Shown here in pieces: positions 11,896 through 22,650 of a DNA stretch of 64,000 bases. The stretch is from Haliea sp. Its GTDB lineage: Bacteria > Pseudomonadota > Gammaproteobacteria > Pseudomonadales > Halieaceae. The stretch spans positions 50,919 to 114,918 of the forward strand of contig JADJAL010000029.1 in the NCBI GenBank assembly GCA_016704305.1, given 5' to 3'. The position numbers and the translations under genes were made by a program. Under the pieces are notes generated by a model, which saw only the letters and a program-made list of their open reading frames with translations, was not told the DNA's origin and did no database searches. How positions within the stretch are numbered: position 1 is the first letter of the stretch; each line of letters begins with the position of its first letter.

Positions 11896-13099
11896 TCAAT
11901 CATTAGCACAAAGGGCGAACTTTGCTACTTCCTTCTGGTAAATCCGGTTATTGAAACCGCGCGTAACCTCATCAAATTCCTGTGCATTGATCACGATGAA
12001 GAGTTGATTACGCTGTACATAAGGGAAGACCGACGTAAACGCGAGAGGGCCGGATGTGGCTATTTTGTAATCCGAACTACCCGCTTTACTCCCTTGATCC
12101 AAAATGGGCGCCACGACGAATTCAAATTCCTGGTAGGGCTTCGAATTCTGGCCAGTGAACGCTTCATGGGAAAAGCCAGCGCAAAGGTGGCCGAACGACA
12201 GCGTTCTACTACCTGCAGATTTGGAAAATTTCTCGGCGACCAATTCGGGACTTTCATCTTCCTTCGAAAGGAAAGCAGATAAAACTCGCCCTCCGAACTC
12301 CAGCGAGTTGCCAACGGCGTAAAGATATTCACCAGCTGCAACAGCAGAGAAGTAATAGCGATCCTTTCCCTGCATGGTAGTCAATTCATTGCTCTTTTTA
12401 CCTGATATGCTCACCGCGCCGATTTTTCAGGGGTATCCGACAACGCGCCAGCGAGCGCATATCCGTTCTGAACCACAGCAAAGTCGAGTGGCTCTATCTG
12501 CTGTCCACCGCCACAAAATCCAATTTCTCTTGCCCCACTATTTTGCCGGACTTGATATCCATTACATGTATATCGCAGCAACCGGCAGGCGTGTCATAAA
12601 GCAGAGTCAGCGCTCCGTTACTGGCGACTTTCGCTCCCCTCAGCGTGTCCAGGGAACCATGGCGACCTACGGACTCTGAAACGTTGATAAACGTCTTGTC
12701 GGATTTGTTGAATATGTAGACCGACGGTAGCGCCTTTACAGTCTCGACATACAGTGACAGCCAGTTCCCGCTGGCGTGGGAAACAAGCCTGAAAAAATCA
12801 TCGCCCACCGGGAGAGCGGCAAGCTTTTCTGCACTGGAATCGCCGCTCGTTTTCCACAAGGAGAGGTAATTTTTTTCTGTCGAATCTTGCGACAGAGAAC
12901 CTGTCATCACCAAATAGCAATCCCCGTCAGCATCAAAGCAGGCTACGTCGCGCACGAGCGGTTCATCGTACTCTATAGAACCAAGCGCCTGACTCGTGTC
13001 CACCACTATTGGCTCGGCGGAGAAGACCGACAGCGCAGCGAATAACAGAGCACCCGCACTGATCGACTTGATGAAAAGCATTCGAGTAGACAACATCAT
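11896..13099 (-). CDS. Secreted protein of unknown function (two frame interruptions)
   Basis: About 400 residues. The ATG at 13099 overlaps the upstream stop as ATGA, and GGAGG lies immediately before it. A second ATG follows directly, and a third at 13081 also leaves a hydrophobic signal peptide ending near VFSAEP. The mature part contains FDADGDCYLVM, an Asp-rich Ca-binding-like loop, and alternating beta-strand-like segments that could suit a propeller, but I cannot name a family. The frame breaks near 12494 and 12425 and continues to GFNNRIYQKE and the stop at 11896. It sits between the PLA2-tipped scaffold and the giant Ig-like protein, probably in one transcript. Confidence 0.65.
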
Positions 13100-16000
13100 C
13101 CTCCACAACACTGACAGTACCCGCTCTGTCGCTCCTCAAAAGCACTACCTCCAAATACCCGCAACCCAAGAAGTACATCGCTCGCCACACTCATGCAAAA
13201 GCCGCGTTCATTCGCATAATCCAGGCACTGGAATACTGACTTGTCACTGGGACACGGGGATGGGTATGCGGCATTGCAGACATTCACCGCGTCGCTGTAA
13301 ATTGCGTCATCACACCCGCTTTGAGTAGTCCCGCACGTTTGATAACAAATATCATGATTGTTGCAGGGTGCAGGGGTGAGCCCTGCCAGACCCTCATGTG
13401 GGATCTGCAATCCACTTTGCGGGATACCAAAATCCGTTGGCAGCAGATTTTCGTCCTGGCTCCACAGTGGATCAGGAATATAGAGGCCGCCATATGCACG
13501 GGTTCTGGCTGATGTTGCCCGAACATCCATCGACGTCGTGAAAACCCCAAATCCTGGGTTCTTGCGGGACATTTTTCCACCAAATCGTCATAGGAATGCT
13601 TTTGCCCAATGTGGCTGCCATTGTAACAACAGCTCCCCCTATAGTTTCCGTACCATTTTCCCGGAGTCAGCAACGCAGTTGCAGTCCCCATCACACTTTT
13701 CGCACTCGGAACAATTGTGCGTACAACCGCTTCCTCCTGGCTGTGATCCGCAGTGCCATCCCGCTTTCACAACACCGACACCGGGGTTTGACGCAATGGT
13801 TGCACCATCCTCACTCACACTGCCCAGGCCAATTGACACAAACTCCTCAAGGTCATGGTCGTAGGAATACATCTCAACCTGCGCACCCGGCGGGTGTGCA
13901 TCCACATTCGGCAGGCTCAAACGTGCAGGAGGATCAAACTTGGCCCCCGCCGGCTGTATCGTGACGATGAACTGCGGCTGCATCCCATTCGGCGGCGCCA
14001 TCGGTATCTTCGACGCATTCACCGGCGTGACCGATATGAACCCGGACCGGGCACCGTCGGGAATGTCACCGAATCCTTCGCGATCTCCAGCTTGAAGCCC
14101 GGATAGGCCGCCAACGTCAGCACCACATCCGCGGGACCAGCGAGTACCGCACCGTCGGTGTCGAGCTTGACCATGTAAATCGGCGCGGACAGCGGGTTGT
14201 CCACGCCCGCCACCGTCACGATGTTGTACGCCAACGTCGGGAACTCGCCCTCGATGGTCGCGGTTGAGCCATCCGCAACCAGGTGCACGGGGCCCACCGG
14301 CGCCTGCTCAATCCTGAACTGCCCCTGCGCATCCGACACCGCCTGCCGCTCTGAGCCATCCACCCGCACCGTGATTCCAGGGATAGGCGTATCCTGATTG
14401 TCCAGTATCACGCCGCTGATGGAGGTCAGCCCGGGATCGGCGGGCACAAAGCCGGTGGCGGTGAAGCCCGCCGTAATCAGCAGGGTATTGCCCTCGTCGT
14501 CCTTGGGGGCATCCAGCAGCGTGGCGGTGATGCGCTGCGCATCGATCCCCTCGGCAAAGCCGAGCTTGTACTCGGCCGTCGCGCGACCGTCGCTATCGGT
14601 CACCGTTTCATACGTGGTGCCAAACTCCGTGGAACCCACGCCACTCAGCTGGCCGCCGCCCTTGGTCACTTCAAACAATACCCGCGCATCCTTCACCAGG
14701 TTGGCGCCATCGTCCGTTACGGCGACCACAAACGCTTCCGGAAGCAGTTGCCCGACCGAGCCGCGCTGGTTATTGCCCGAATTGATGCTGATCTTGTTGC
14801 CGATATTGCCGGTCGCGCTGGAATTAAACACGATTTCATCGTCATACCCCACCACTTTGGCGCGCACCTTGTGGTTGGCTGTGCCGACCCGTGCGCCCAG
14901 CAGGAAATCTGTCTCAGCGACGCCTTCAGCATCCGTCTCGACGACGACCGCCCTGCCAACATCCTGCGTGCCCGCGCCCACCGACCCGGAACCTTGCGTC
15001 ACGCGAAACACCACCGACGCATCGGCGACCGGCGCCAGCGCATCGTCGAGCACTTTTACCGCCAGCGGAGCGGCCAACTGGGTATTGATCACCCCGGTTT
15101 GATCCTGCCCGCCGGACAGCTCAATTCGCCGACCCTGGGGATAATGTAATTGACGACTATCTCGACAGTACCAATGTTACCGACCTGATCCACACCCGTG
15201 ACGGTGAGGGTGTTCGGACCCTCCGTCAGCGGCACGTCCTGGGCGGCGTAACTGCGGTTCGATATGCTGGCATCCACACCATTGACGGTGACGGCCGCCT
15301 GCGCCTCCTCAATCGTGCCGCGCACGATATCGTTGACCAGACCGGTCACGGTAATGGCCGGACTGTACACGTCCTGCCCCGCAGTATGGGATTCAATCGT
15401 CATGAAGGGTGGGGTCAGGTCGAGTGATACCGAGATGCTATCGGTCACGTCCTGGTTGCCCTTGACCGCCCGCGCCACAACCGTGTTGTGGCCCTCCAGC
15501 AGGCTTACGTTGACCGTAAAATTACCGCCACCGTCGGGGGTCACGGTGACGCCGTTGACCGTCAGCACAACGGACTGGTCATCCACGGTACCGGTGACGG
15601 CTATCGGCGATACACCCACCGTCGTGAGCGAGTTCGGTGAGGTGATGCGAACGGAGAAATCGGGCGCGACGATGGGATCCTCGCCATCACAGTCCTCATC
15701 AATGCCATTGTTGGGAATACTCTCCGCACCCGGATTAATGAGGGCGTTGGTCTCATCGCAATCGCCCTGGGCCGGGGTATAGCCGTCCTTGTCCAGGTCC
15801 GCAGGATCCGTGCCGGGGTCGACAAACCCGTCGCAGTTTTCATCGACGTCATTGCCAGGGATCTCGGTGGCACCGGGATTGATCTGGGCGTTGGTCTCAT
15901 CACAATCCCGCCCGCCGGGGTATACCCGTCCTGGTCCAGATCGTCAGGGTCCGTGCCGGGGTCGACAAACTCGTCGCAGTTTTCATCGACGTCATTGCCG

Positions 16001-16464
16001 GGAATCTCGGCAGCGCCGGGATTGACGGCGGGGTTGCCATCATCGCAATCACCCGCACTTGGCGAGTACCCATCGTCATCGTTGTCCAGGCCGGACGGGT
16101 CTTCCTCATAACTGAAGCTGTAGCGCAGGTCAGAAGGCTTGAACGGGAAGCTGCGATTCTGGCGAATCTCAAAGGTATCGGAACTGGTGCCTGCAGCCCC
16201 GGCTTCAAGGTCGGGAAAGGACACTGTGCCATCGACGATGATGGTGTTGGGCGAGGTGCTGGTAACGGTCGCCGATACGGCGGTCACCTTGCCGCCTGCA
16301 TTGTTGGCTTTCAGGCGGTAGACAGACTGCGAATCGGTGCGGCTGACCTGGGTGGAACTCACCAGGAGCACATCGCCAGCGACAACATCCGCGTGCGCGG
16401 AGGGCGACGCAACGTAGCCCAGGGTAGCGACCAGTAAAGCGGACAGGAGGTGCTTAAGCTGCAT
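13096..16464 (-). CDS. Secreted Ig-like scaffold with MopE-type repeats and C-terminal phospholipase A2-like domain
   Basis: About 1,120 residues after bridging indels near 15.91, 15.12, 14.03, 13.66 and 13.57 kb. Order: signal peptide (1-25); a beta domain; three 48-residue MopE-like metal-binding repeats (DCDETNA..INPGA..IPGNDVDENCDG); Ig-like domains with TVNGV; two Big_1-like domains; a carboxypeptidase-regulatory-like domain (SISGVILDNQDTPIPG); a conserved block with NGMQPQFIV and YSYDHDLEEFV that I associate with Rhs-type extracellular proteins; a Cys-rich linker; and a C-terminal module with CNNHDICYQTC, the PLA2 Ca/His-Asp active-site signature, and many cysteines. No RHS/YD repeats are visible between scaffold and tip. 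A secreted toxin or lipase role is inferred. Confidence 0.75.
15675..16080 (-). repeat. Direct repeats of about 144 bp encoding MopE-like metal-binding motifs
   Basis: Two strongly similar units are offset by 144 bp (compare 15806 and 15950), and a third, shorter unit lies on the low-coordinate side. Each encodes a 48-residue Asp/Asn/Gly-rich segment with two Cys residues (GDCD and DENCD) matching the putative metal-binding repeat first noted in MopE-like proteins. A one-base indel near 15.91 kb interrupts the middle unit. Confidence 0.8.
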
Positions 16465-17168
16465 TGGAAATATACCTTATCTTTGGACGCTGCCCATTAC
16501 TGTGATACATCTCCCTTGAACAGGGGCGTACAGGCCAGCCATCCGTCGCCCGATAGCGCGGAACAGGAGCAAAAAAGCGGGAGGGGATTGAACACCGGGA
16601 TACAAGGGAACAGACATGCGCAGACAACAACCCAGCAGGACCAAACGCCAAGGCAAACCGTGCACTTAACCTACGCGGCGAGGGCATCTGCATCGTTACT
16701 CCTCGTTATTATGTCGGGTTTGGCAACAAGCCATTAACAAATCAATGATGCACACGCCAGTCCATGCAAATCATGACCACAGTCAGGTATATCTGATTCA
16801 AGCTTGAATTTAAAGTATTTATTCATTAAGGCCACAAGATAGTGGAGCCCACCGGTGCGCGAACCGGCGCAAGCGCGTACCGCGCCACTGCTTGGCTCGG
16901 CAAGCTGCCTGCGTATCGGTCCGCACAAAGTTAGCTTACGCTATCTTAAAATAGTTATTACAGAGACCATTGCAGCCAACACGATGTTTTTACGCGTTTA
17001 TCTGCACCAATAGAATCGCATTCTATACTCAGGTAAATACACTCGGACCGGGGGTCGTTGTATGTCTGGATTGCCCTTTCACTACCGTAAACGAGTGTGC
17101 GACTATTGCGACGTTCAGATTATTGATAATCCGCCAAGAGGATTTCTCGCGGAACTCCAAAGAGACAT
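16465..17168. other. Divergent intergenic region of about 700 bp between the secreted-protein unit and the CRTAC1 operon
   Basis: The region separates two divergent transcription units and should hold both promoters. An AT-rich stretch lies at about 16735-16830, and a GC-rich segment follows at 16845-16925. The short open frames here have no recognisable domain, signal peptide or good ribosome binding site. I see no convincing paired -35/-10 boxes, tRNA or mobile-element end. Confidence 0.5.
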
Positions 17169-18712
17169 ATGCCACTACGACGCGCCGCCTTCCTGATAGT
17201 TGCCAGCATTGCTTTGTTTCTGCTGGTGATGCAGGCATTGCCACAACGGCGAGTAGCTCTGTCCATTCCAAAGTATGCCGTTCCCACTATTCCAACGTTG
17301 TCCCAGACCACCCCCCAATTCAAAGACGCCACCCTGGACTGGAATGTCGTGGCCGCACATCAGCAGACGGACGAACAGCTTTCTGCATTGACGGAAACAC
17401 TGGGGGCAGGTGTCTGTGCCATTGATGCCAACAAGGACGGCTGGGATGATCTCTTCTTCGTCGGCGGCAGCGGCCATACCCGCCACTATGGACGAAAGTC
17501 CTGGTGGCATGTGGATGCCGGGAACCGTTTGCTACTCAACATTAATGGACATCATTTCACCGACATCACTGAGCAATCGGGGCTCGGAAATCTACAGTGG
17601 GGGATGGGGTGCGCCGTTGGCGACCTTGACAATAACGGTTGGCCCGATCTCATCGTCACCGGCGTCGATTCGAATACCATATATAGCAATACAGGAAACG
17701 CGAATTTCGTGGATGTGACTGCGGATTCGGGCATTGCCGCAGAAATCTGGAGTACCGGCGCCAGTCTCGCTGACTATAACAACGACTCTCTGATCGACGT
17801 CTACATCAGCAACTATGTAGCGTACAAGAAGGGCGCGCCTACCTATGAGCGCAACAAAGGTTTCGTCTCCAACGAGGTATCGTTTGACGCGACTCTCTAT
17901 GACCCACTACCTAACAAGGAAGATGATTTCGATAACGACGGAATCAATGAAATGCTTATCACCCAGAATGGCGGGGCTGCACCTATATTTGCAGCGCGCG
18001 CGTCCGGGGGAGCCGAGAAATTCTCGGACAAGGCGTGGGTATCGGGCATTGCCGACCGACGGAATCTGAACGTTGTTAACTGGGGAGCCGCAAGCGGTGA
18101 TTTCAACAATGACGGTAACGTGGATTTGTACATCGCCAATGGCGACCTCAAACCCGATCTGGATTCACCCTTCGTAGCACAGGCACAGCACAACCAAATT
18201 CTTCTGGGACTGGGAAATGGCAAGTTTGTACGCGCCAGGGCATCGCACGATGCGTCCAATCCACTCTCGTCGCGCTCGGCGATTACGGCGGATTTAAACA
18301 ATGATGGAACACTGGAAATCATCGTTACCAACAACAATGACCCGCTGCAGATATTCGAAAATATTAGTGAGACCAACCACCACTGGATTGGGCTTCGATC
18401 TGTTCGGCAGTAATTCCTTCGCTCAAGTATCCGGGGCGCAAATCTCCATAAAGACTGGTGGAATCACTTTGCGTCGCACCGCACACATCAAGCAGGGATA
18501 TCTTGCAAACGGCGACGCCAGGCTGCATTTCCGGACTTGGAAATAATGATGCGCCTATCGATGTAACCATTGATTGACCTGACGGCACGCAATCATTTTT
18601 CACAGAACTCGAAGCGAATGCCTACTATTCAGTTGATAAGGCTGAACATTCAATTGCCGCCATACCCTCCGTCATCGCAAGCCCCGGGGCCGCTGCAGCC
18701 ACCTTTGGATGA
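17169..18712 (+). CDS. CRTAC1-family protein: FG-GAP/VCBS repeats with C-terminal ASPIC/UnbV domain (interrupted)
   Basis: An N-terminal signal-anchor (residues 1-24) is followed by FG-GAP/VCBS repeats with Ca-binding signatures such as DANKDGWDD, DLDNNGWPD, DYNNDSLID, DFNNDGNVD and DLNNDGT, expected to form a beta-propeller. The C-terminus is an ASPIC/UnbV domain (NHHWIGLR, then AQVSGAQISIKTG and YLANGDARLHF). The frame breaks near 18410 and 18530. In the restored frame a TGA stands where this domain usually has the Trp of DWPDG. The family is extracytoplasmic. The HEAT-like gene follows with no gap and may originally be part of the same polypeptide, since the junction is obscured by indels. 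Confidence 0.78.
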
Positions 18713-20461
18713 CTATGACAACGCAGCGCGCGCCAACCTGGGTGAGTTACTGTTGCAAATGTCGAACACAGATAGCGATCGACAATTCTCCAGCCTGTGG
18801 GATACAAGTAATGACGCGGTAAAGCAGTCTCTACTTCACTCATTCCGTCAACACTGGGATCCCGGCTACCTCGCCTATGTAAAGCGCGCATTGGAAAGCG
18901 ACTCCGTAGAGCTGAAGATTCTTGCAATCGAACAACTGAAATCGCTGGAGCTGGAGTACAGCATCCCGTGGCTAATACCACTGCTTGCGCACGAGTCAGA
19001 AAAAGTCAGCTGCGCAGTTGCGAACACACTGCAGTTTTTCTTCGAGGAGGAGGAAGCTGTCACTCATCGCAAGTATCTGTCGGTTGCACCGCTGATCCAG
19101 ATGCTCGAAACAGGAGCCGCAAAAGCGTCTGTCTGTGCTGCCAATGCGCTGGCGGCAGCGGAAAGCAAACGGGCCATACTGCCGCTGATGACTCAAAGTG
19201 AAAAGCGCTCGGAGGAAGAAGTAAAGCTCGCTTGATTCACGCTCTGGGGTTGATTCGCGACAATCTCGCGGCATCACTTCTCACCGGGATAGTTGGAAAC
19301 CCTGAAAATCATGCTCCAGCCGTGGTAGCCGAGGCGCTCATTGCCCTGAAGCGATTGAACGACCCGAATATCGAAGCCTATCTTGACGGGATTTTCTACA
19401 CGGATAGCAATGACCCCGCGATTGGCACCCTGAACCAATTTCAAATCACTAACAGCCTGATTGCAAACAGCGACACAATCGCATTCCCCAAAAAGTACCT
19501 GTTCGAAAAGATCCGCGCGTTGATGGATCGCAGATCATTGGAAGCGGTAATAGCAGGGAACGTGAGTAACGACCTAGCGGCCGAAGTCCTGACGACCATT
19601 CGCTTGTGCCAGCTGCAGGAATATCAGCATTTTGCAAAACAACTGACCGGCGATGACAATCCCAAGGTGCGTAAATCCGCCTATGAAGCACTGGTCACCC
19701 TCGACAAAAACTGGGAAGAAACTGTATTACCGGGTTTGCTCGAACGAGAGTCAACCGCCCTCGTCCTCGATGTACTTAACACCGCCGGTCAATCCGGAGC
19801 GGCGCTCAATCCGCTGGTACTCAAGAAACTGGGCGCACGCCTGGATTCACACGGGCCTCTGGCCGCTGATCTTGAACCGGTCCTGGATTCACTGAATATC
19901 GCGAACGCCAGGGAATTGTTGGCAGCGCACTATTCCCAGGATTTGTCCTCTGATAACTTGCGCAAAATGCTCAGCCTTTGCGACACACACAGCACAGCGA
20001 TCAGTTCCGCGTTTTCAGCGGCCGATTTGCAACAATCGCCGACCTTGCGCTACGTTTACCTGTACTGCCGATTTGGCGTTAACACCTCCAATGAAAAAGC
20101 ATCCTCCAGCAAGTGGGCTGACAGCTTGCTCTTGAAGGAAGCCATCGACTCCACCGAATACACCGATGATGAAAAGCAGCAACTGATTATTCGGGCTGCT
20201 GCCAACGATCGAGTCACTGCAGAGGCAATGCTGCTGAATTCCGTGCAAAGCTATACGGGCGACAACTTACTACAAGCCATTGAAGTGCTTTCGCAGCACC
20301 AGCTGACCAGCAGCTTGTCGCCCTTCCTGTGGGCGCTTTTAAAGGATGTGAACACACCACCAGCCATACGTTTTGAAGCGGCCAAGCTCCTCCTGCCTAC
20401 GGAGGGAGATACTGTGAGTGAGTACGTAACACGCGAGTTTCTAACTGATGCGACCATCTAA
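18618..20461 (+). CDS. HEAT-repeat-like alpha-helical protein (frame interrupted at 19232; start uncertain)
   Basis: About 600 residues of repeated amphipathic helix pairs, for example SVELKILAIEQLKSLE and KVRKSAYEALVTLD, typical of HEAT/armadillo-type scaffolds. A missing base at about 19231 (GCTTGATT, probably originally with TTT) ends the first part at EEVKLA; the second continues as IHALGLIRDNLAAS. No signal peptide is seen at the chosen ATG, so the frame may belong to the preceding CRTAC1 protein as a C-terminal extension, exported with it. Its stop lies within the start of the cytochrome gene (14-bp overlap), indicating an operon. Likely a protein-protein interaction module in a redox or periplasmic complex (inferred). 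Confidence 0.65.
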
Positions 20462-22463
20462 CGAACTGCTGACGTCAGAACAACAGACCGCGCCCGTGAC
20501 GATTGCGCTAATCATTGCCTGCGCGATCACAGGACTGGCCGTGTATGCACTCGATCTGCACACGGTGTGGACGCAATGGACCATACTGGCCCACCTTGCA
20601 ACAGGGATCGCCTGTACGGTTGCGCTTCTGCCGTATTTCGTCCTCCATTTTCGCCGCACAATTGGCTACCGAAGAACCAGCTTGTTATTGAGCGGATTAC
20701 TTACTGTCCCCATTTTTTGCGTTTTCCTGGCGACTGGCTGGCATTTGATGGTGTTCGGCCAGCGCGAGAACCAGGACTGGATACTGCCCCTACATATTGT
20801 CAGTTCCATGGTGTTTTTGCTGGCAGTCATACTGCACATCGTATTCCACCGCGTGTTCTTCCCGGACAAGCGCAAGATTCAATCCAATGTCGTATTCGCC
20901 AGTTTGCCCGCCAGAAGTATGCGTACCGTTCTCGGCGTCAATATCGCAGTGCTCGCTTTGATCGCTGCTGCAGCCCTGATCTATGACGCCAGGCTTGAGC
21001 CATATAGCACATCAGCTGCCATTGAACCCTATCAGTACAATTACGGCCCGCATCCCTTCAGGCCCAGCCAAACAGAAACGCACGACGGTAAATTCGTCGA
21101 TATTCGCCAGATAGCCAATTCGCACCGCTGCGTATCCTGTCACCAGGAGATTGGCGAGCAATGGACGTCATCCGTACACCAGCAAGCCGCGCTGGATCCG
21201 GCCTATGTCACCAACGTCAGCTTACTAGCCGAGAAAGAGCATCAGCGCCACACGCTACTGCGAAGGCTGCCACGCGCCTGTCGCGTTGTTAACCGGCGAG
21301 CTTACAGAAGGCGGTAAGCACGGAGGCATCGCGGACACACCCGCCAATAACGAGGGCATTCCGTGCATGGGCTGTCATGGCATTGAGTCGCTCCCGCATT
21401 TGAAAGGGGTAGCAAGTTACAGCTTCAAGCCTGCGGAAGATTATTTGTTCGCCCAGGCCGAGAATCCACTCCTGGCCGGTGTACACGACCTGCTGATCCG
21501 CGTTGATCCCGATCAGCACAGGCGCGACATGGGGCGCCCACTACTGGGGGATCCAAAAATTTGCGCCGCTTGTCACACCCAGTTCATGGACAAGGATATG
21601 AACAATTGGGGATGGCTAAAAATGCAGGACGACTACGCTGCGTGGCTGGAAGGACCCTTTTCACACCAGAACGAGGAAAACTTCTCCAATGCAACCGTCG
21701 TGCGGTGCCAGGACTGCCACATGCCGCTCGTTGCAGCCAGCGATCCGTCTGCCAATACCCAGGGCGAAGTCCGGTCGCATCACTTTCCCGGTGCGAACAC
21801 CTTCCTGCCGCTATTGCGTAATGACACCGCGCAGTTGGAGGAGACTATTCGCTTCTTACAGTCGAATAGAATGCGCGTCAGCATCGAACAACCGAACCGC
21901 AAGAACGCCTTGCAGAATCTGCAAGCACTGGATGAGCATCTGCGTGATTCCGAGGAAACCCTTATTACTATTATCTGGGCGAAACCGCCGAGATCAACGT
22001 TATCGTCAGCAACAATGGCGTCGGCCACAATTTTCCCGGCGGCACCACGGACATCAACGAAGCGTGGATAGAGTTTCTGGTGACGGATGCCGAAGGCCGC
22101 AGCGTCTATCACAGCGGCTCGGTTGATGACACCCTGACTGTCGATCCATCCGCGCATTTTTATAAAGCAACGGCGATTGATCGCAATGGAAAACATGTGT
22201 GGCGACACGATCTGTTCAACATGGTCGGAGAGTCTTTCAAGCGCATCGTAAAGGCCGGCGAGTCCGATATCGTGCGCTACCAATTCCCGATACCCAGCTG
22301 GGTAAAACCGCCTCTCACAGTGACAGCGACTCTGCTATACCGAAAGCTCAACCAGCAATATGCAAAATGGGCTCTGAAGGAACATTATGTAGAAATACCC
22401 ATCGTTGATGTTGCCTGGGATACGTTGAGCATTCCAATCAGGATGCGCAAGGAAGTGGAATAA
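20448..22463 (+). CDS. Membrane-anchored multiheme (five CxxCH) cytochrome c with b-type-like transmembrane domain
   Basis: About 670 residues after bridging breaks near 21265 and 21970. The N-terminus (roughly residues 15-180) has four hydrophobic helices plus one anchor before the periplasmic part. Several His in the helices (AHLATG, TGWHLM, LHIVSS, ILHIVFH) suggest bis-His heme b coordination, as in cytochrome b561-type domains; this is inference. The periplasmic region carries CVSCH, CEGCH, CMGCH, CAACH and CQDCH, five heme c attachment motifs. A C-terminal beta domain includes NGVGHNFPGG, typical of multiheme cytochromes in this class. Probably moves electrons between the quinone pool and the periplasm or outer face. 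It overlaps the HEAT-like gene and is likely co-transcribed with the CRTAC1 protein. Confidence 0.8.
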
Positions 22464-22650
22464 GCTTGCCCGGTGGTTTTTCTGCATTCCCCGACAAAGA
22501 ACTTGCATGAACCCTTGGGCATCAAGCATAGTCCCTGCAAGGCACGTCTCGCGAACAAACCTTGGTGGAAGTAGGACACATTACGAATTGGCAGGCTGTA
22601 GTAGCGTGAATGGCATTCAATGTATTACCCCTTGCGGGTGTTCAAGCTGA

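Noticed and set aside
15675..16080. CRISPR-like array
   Set aside because: The 144-bp repeats are coding, in frame with the scaffold, and encode MopE-like motifs; no short repeats with unique spacers.
16735..16930. Attachment site or mobile-element boundary in the AT-rich part of the intergenic region
   Set aside because: No integrase, transposase, tRNA 3' end or flanking direct repeat was found; divergent promoters explain the AT content.
18573..18580. TGA decoded as Trp or Sec in the CRTAC1 gene
   Set aside because: Other genes in the window use TGA as a normal stop (for example ispA and the Ada-AlkA gene), and this gene also has unrelated indels.
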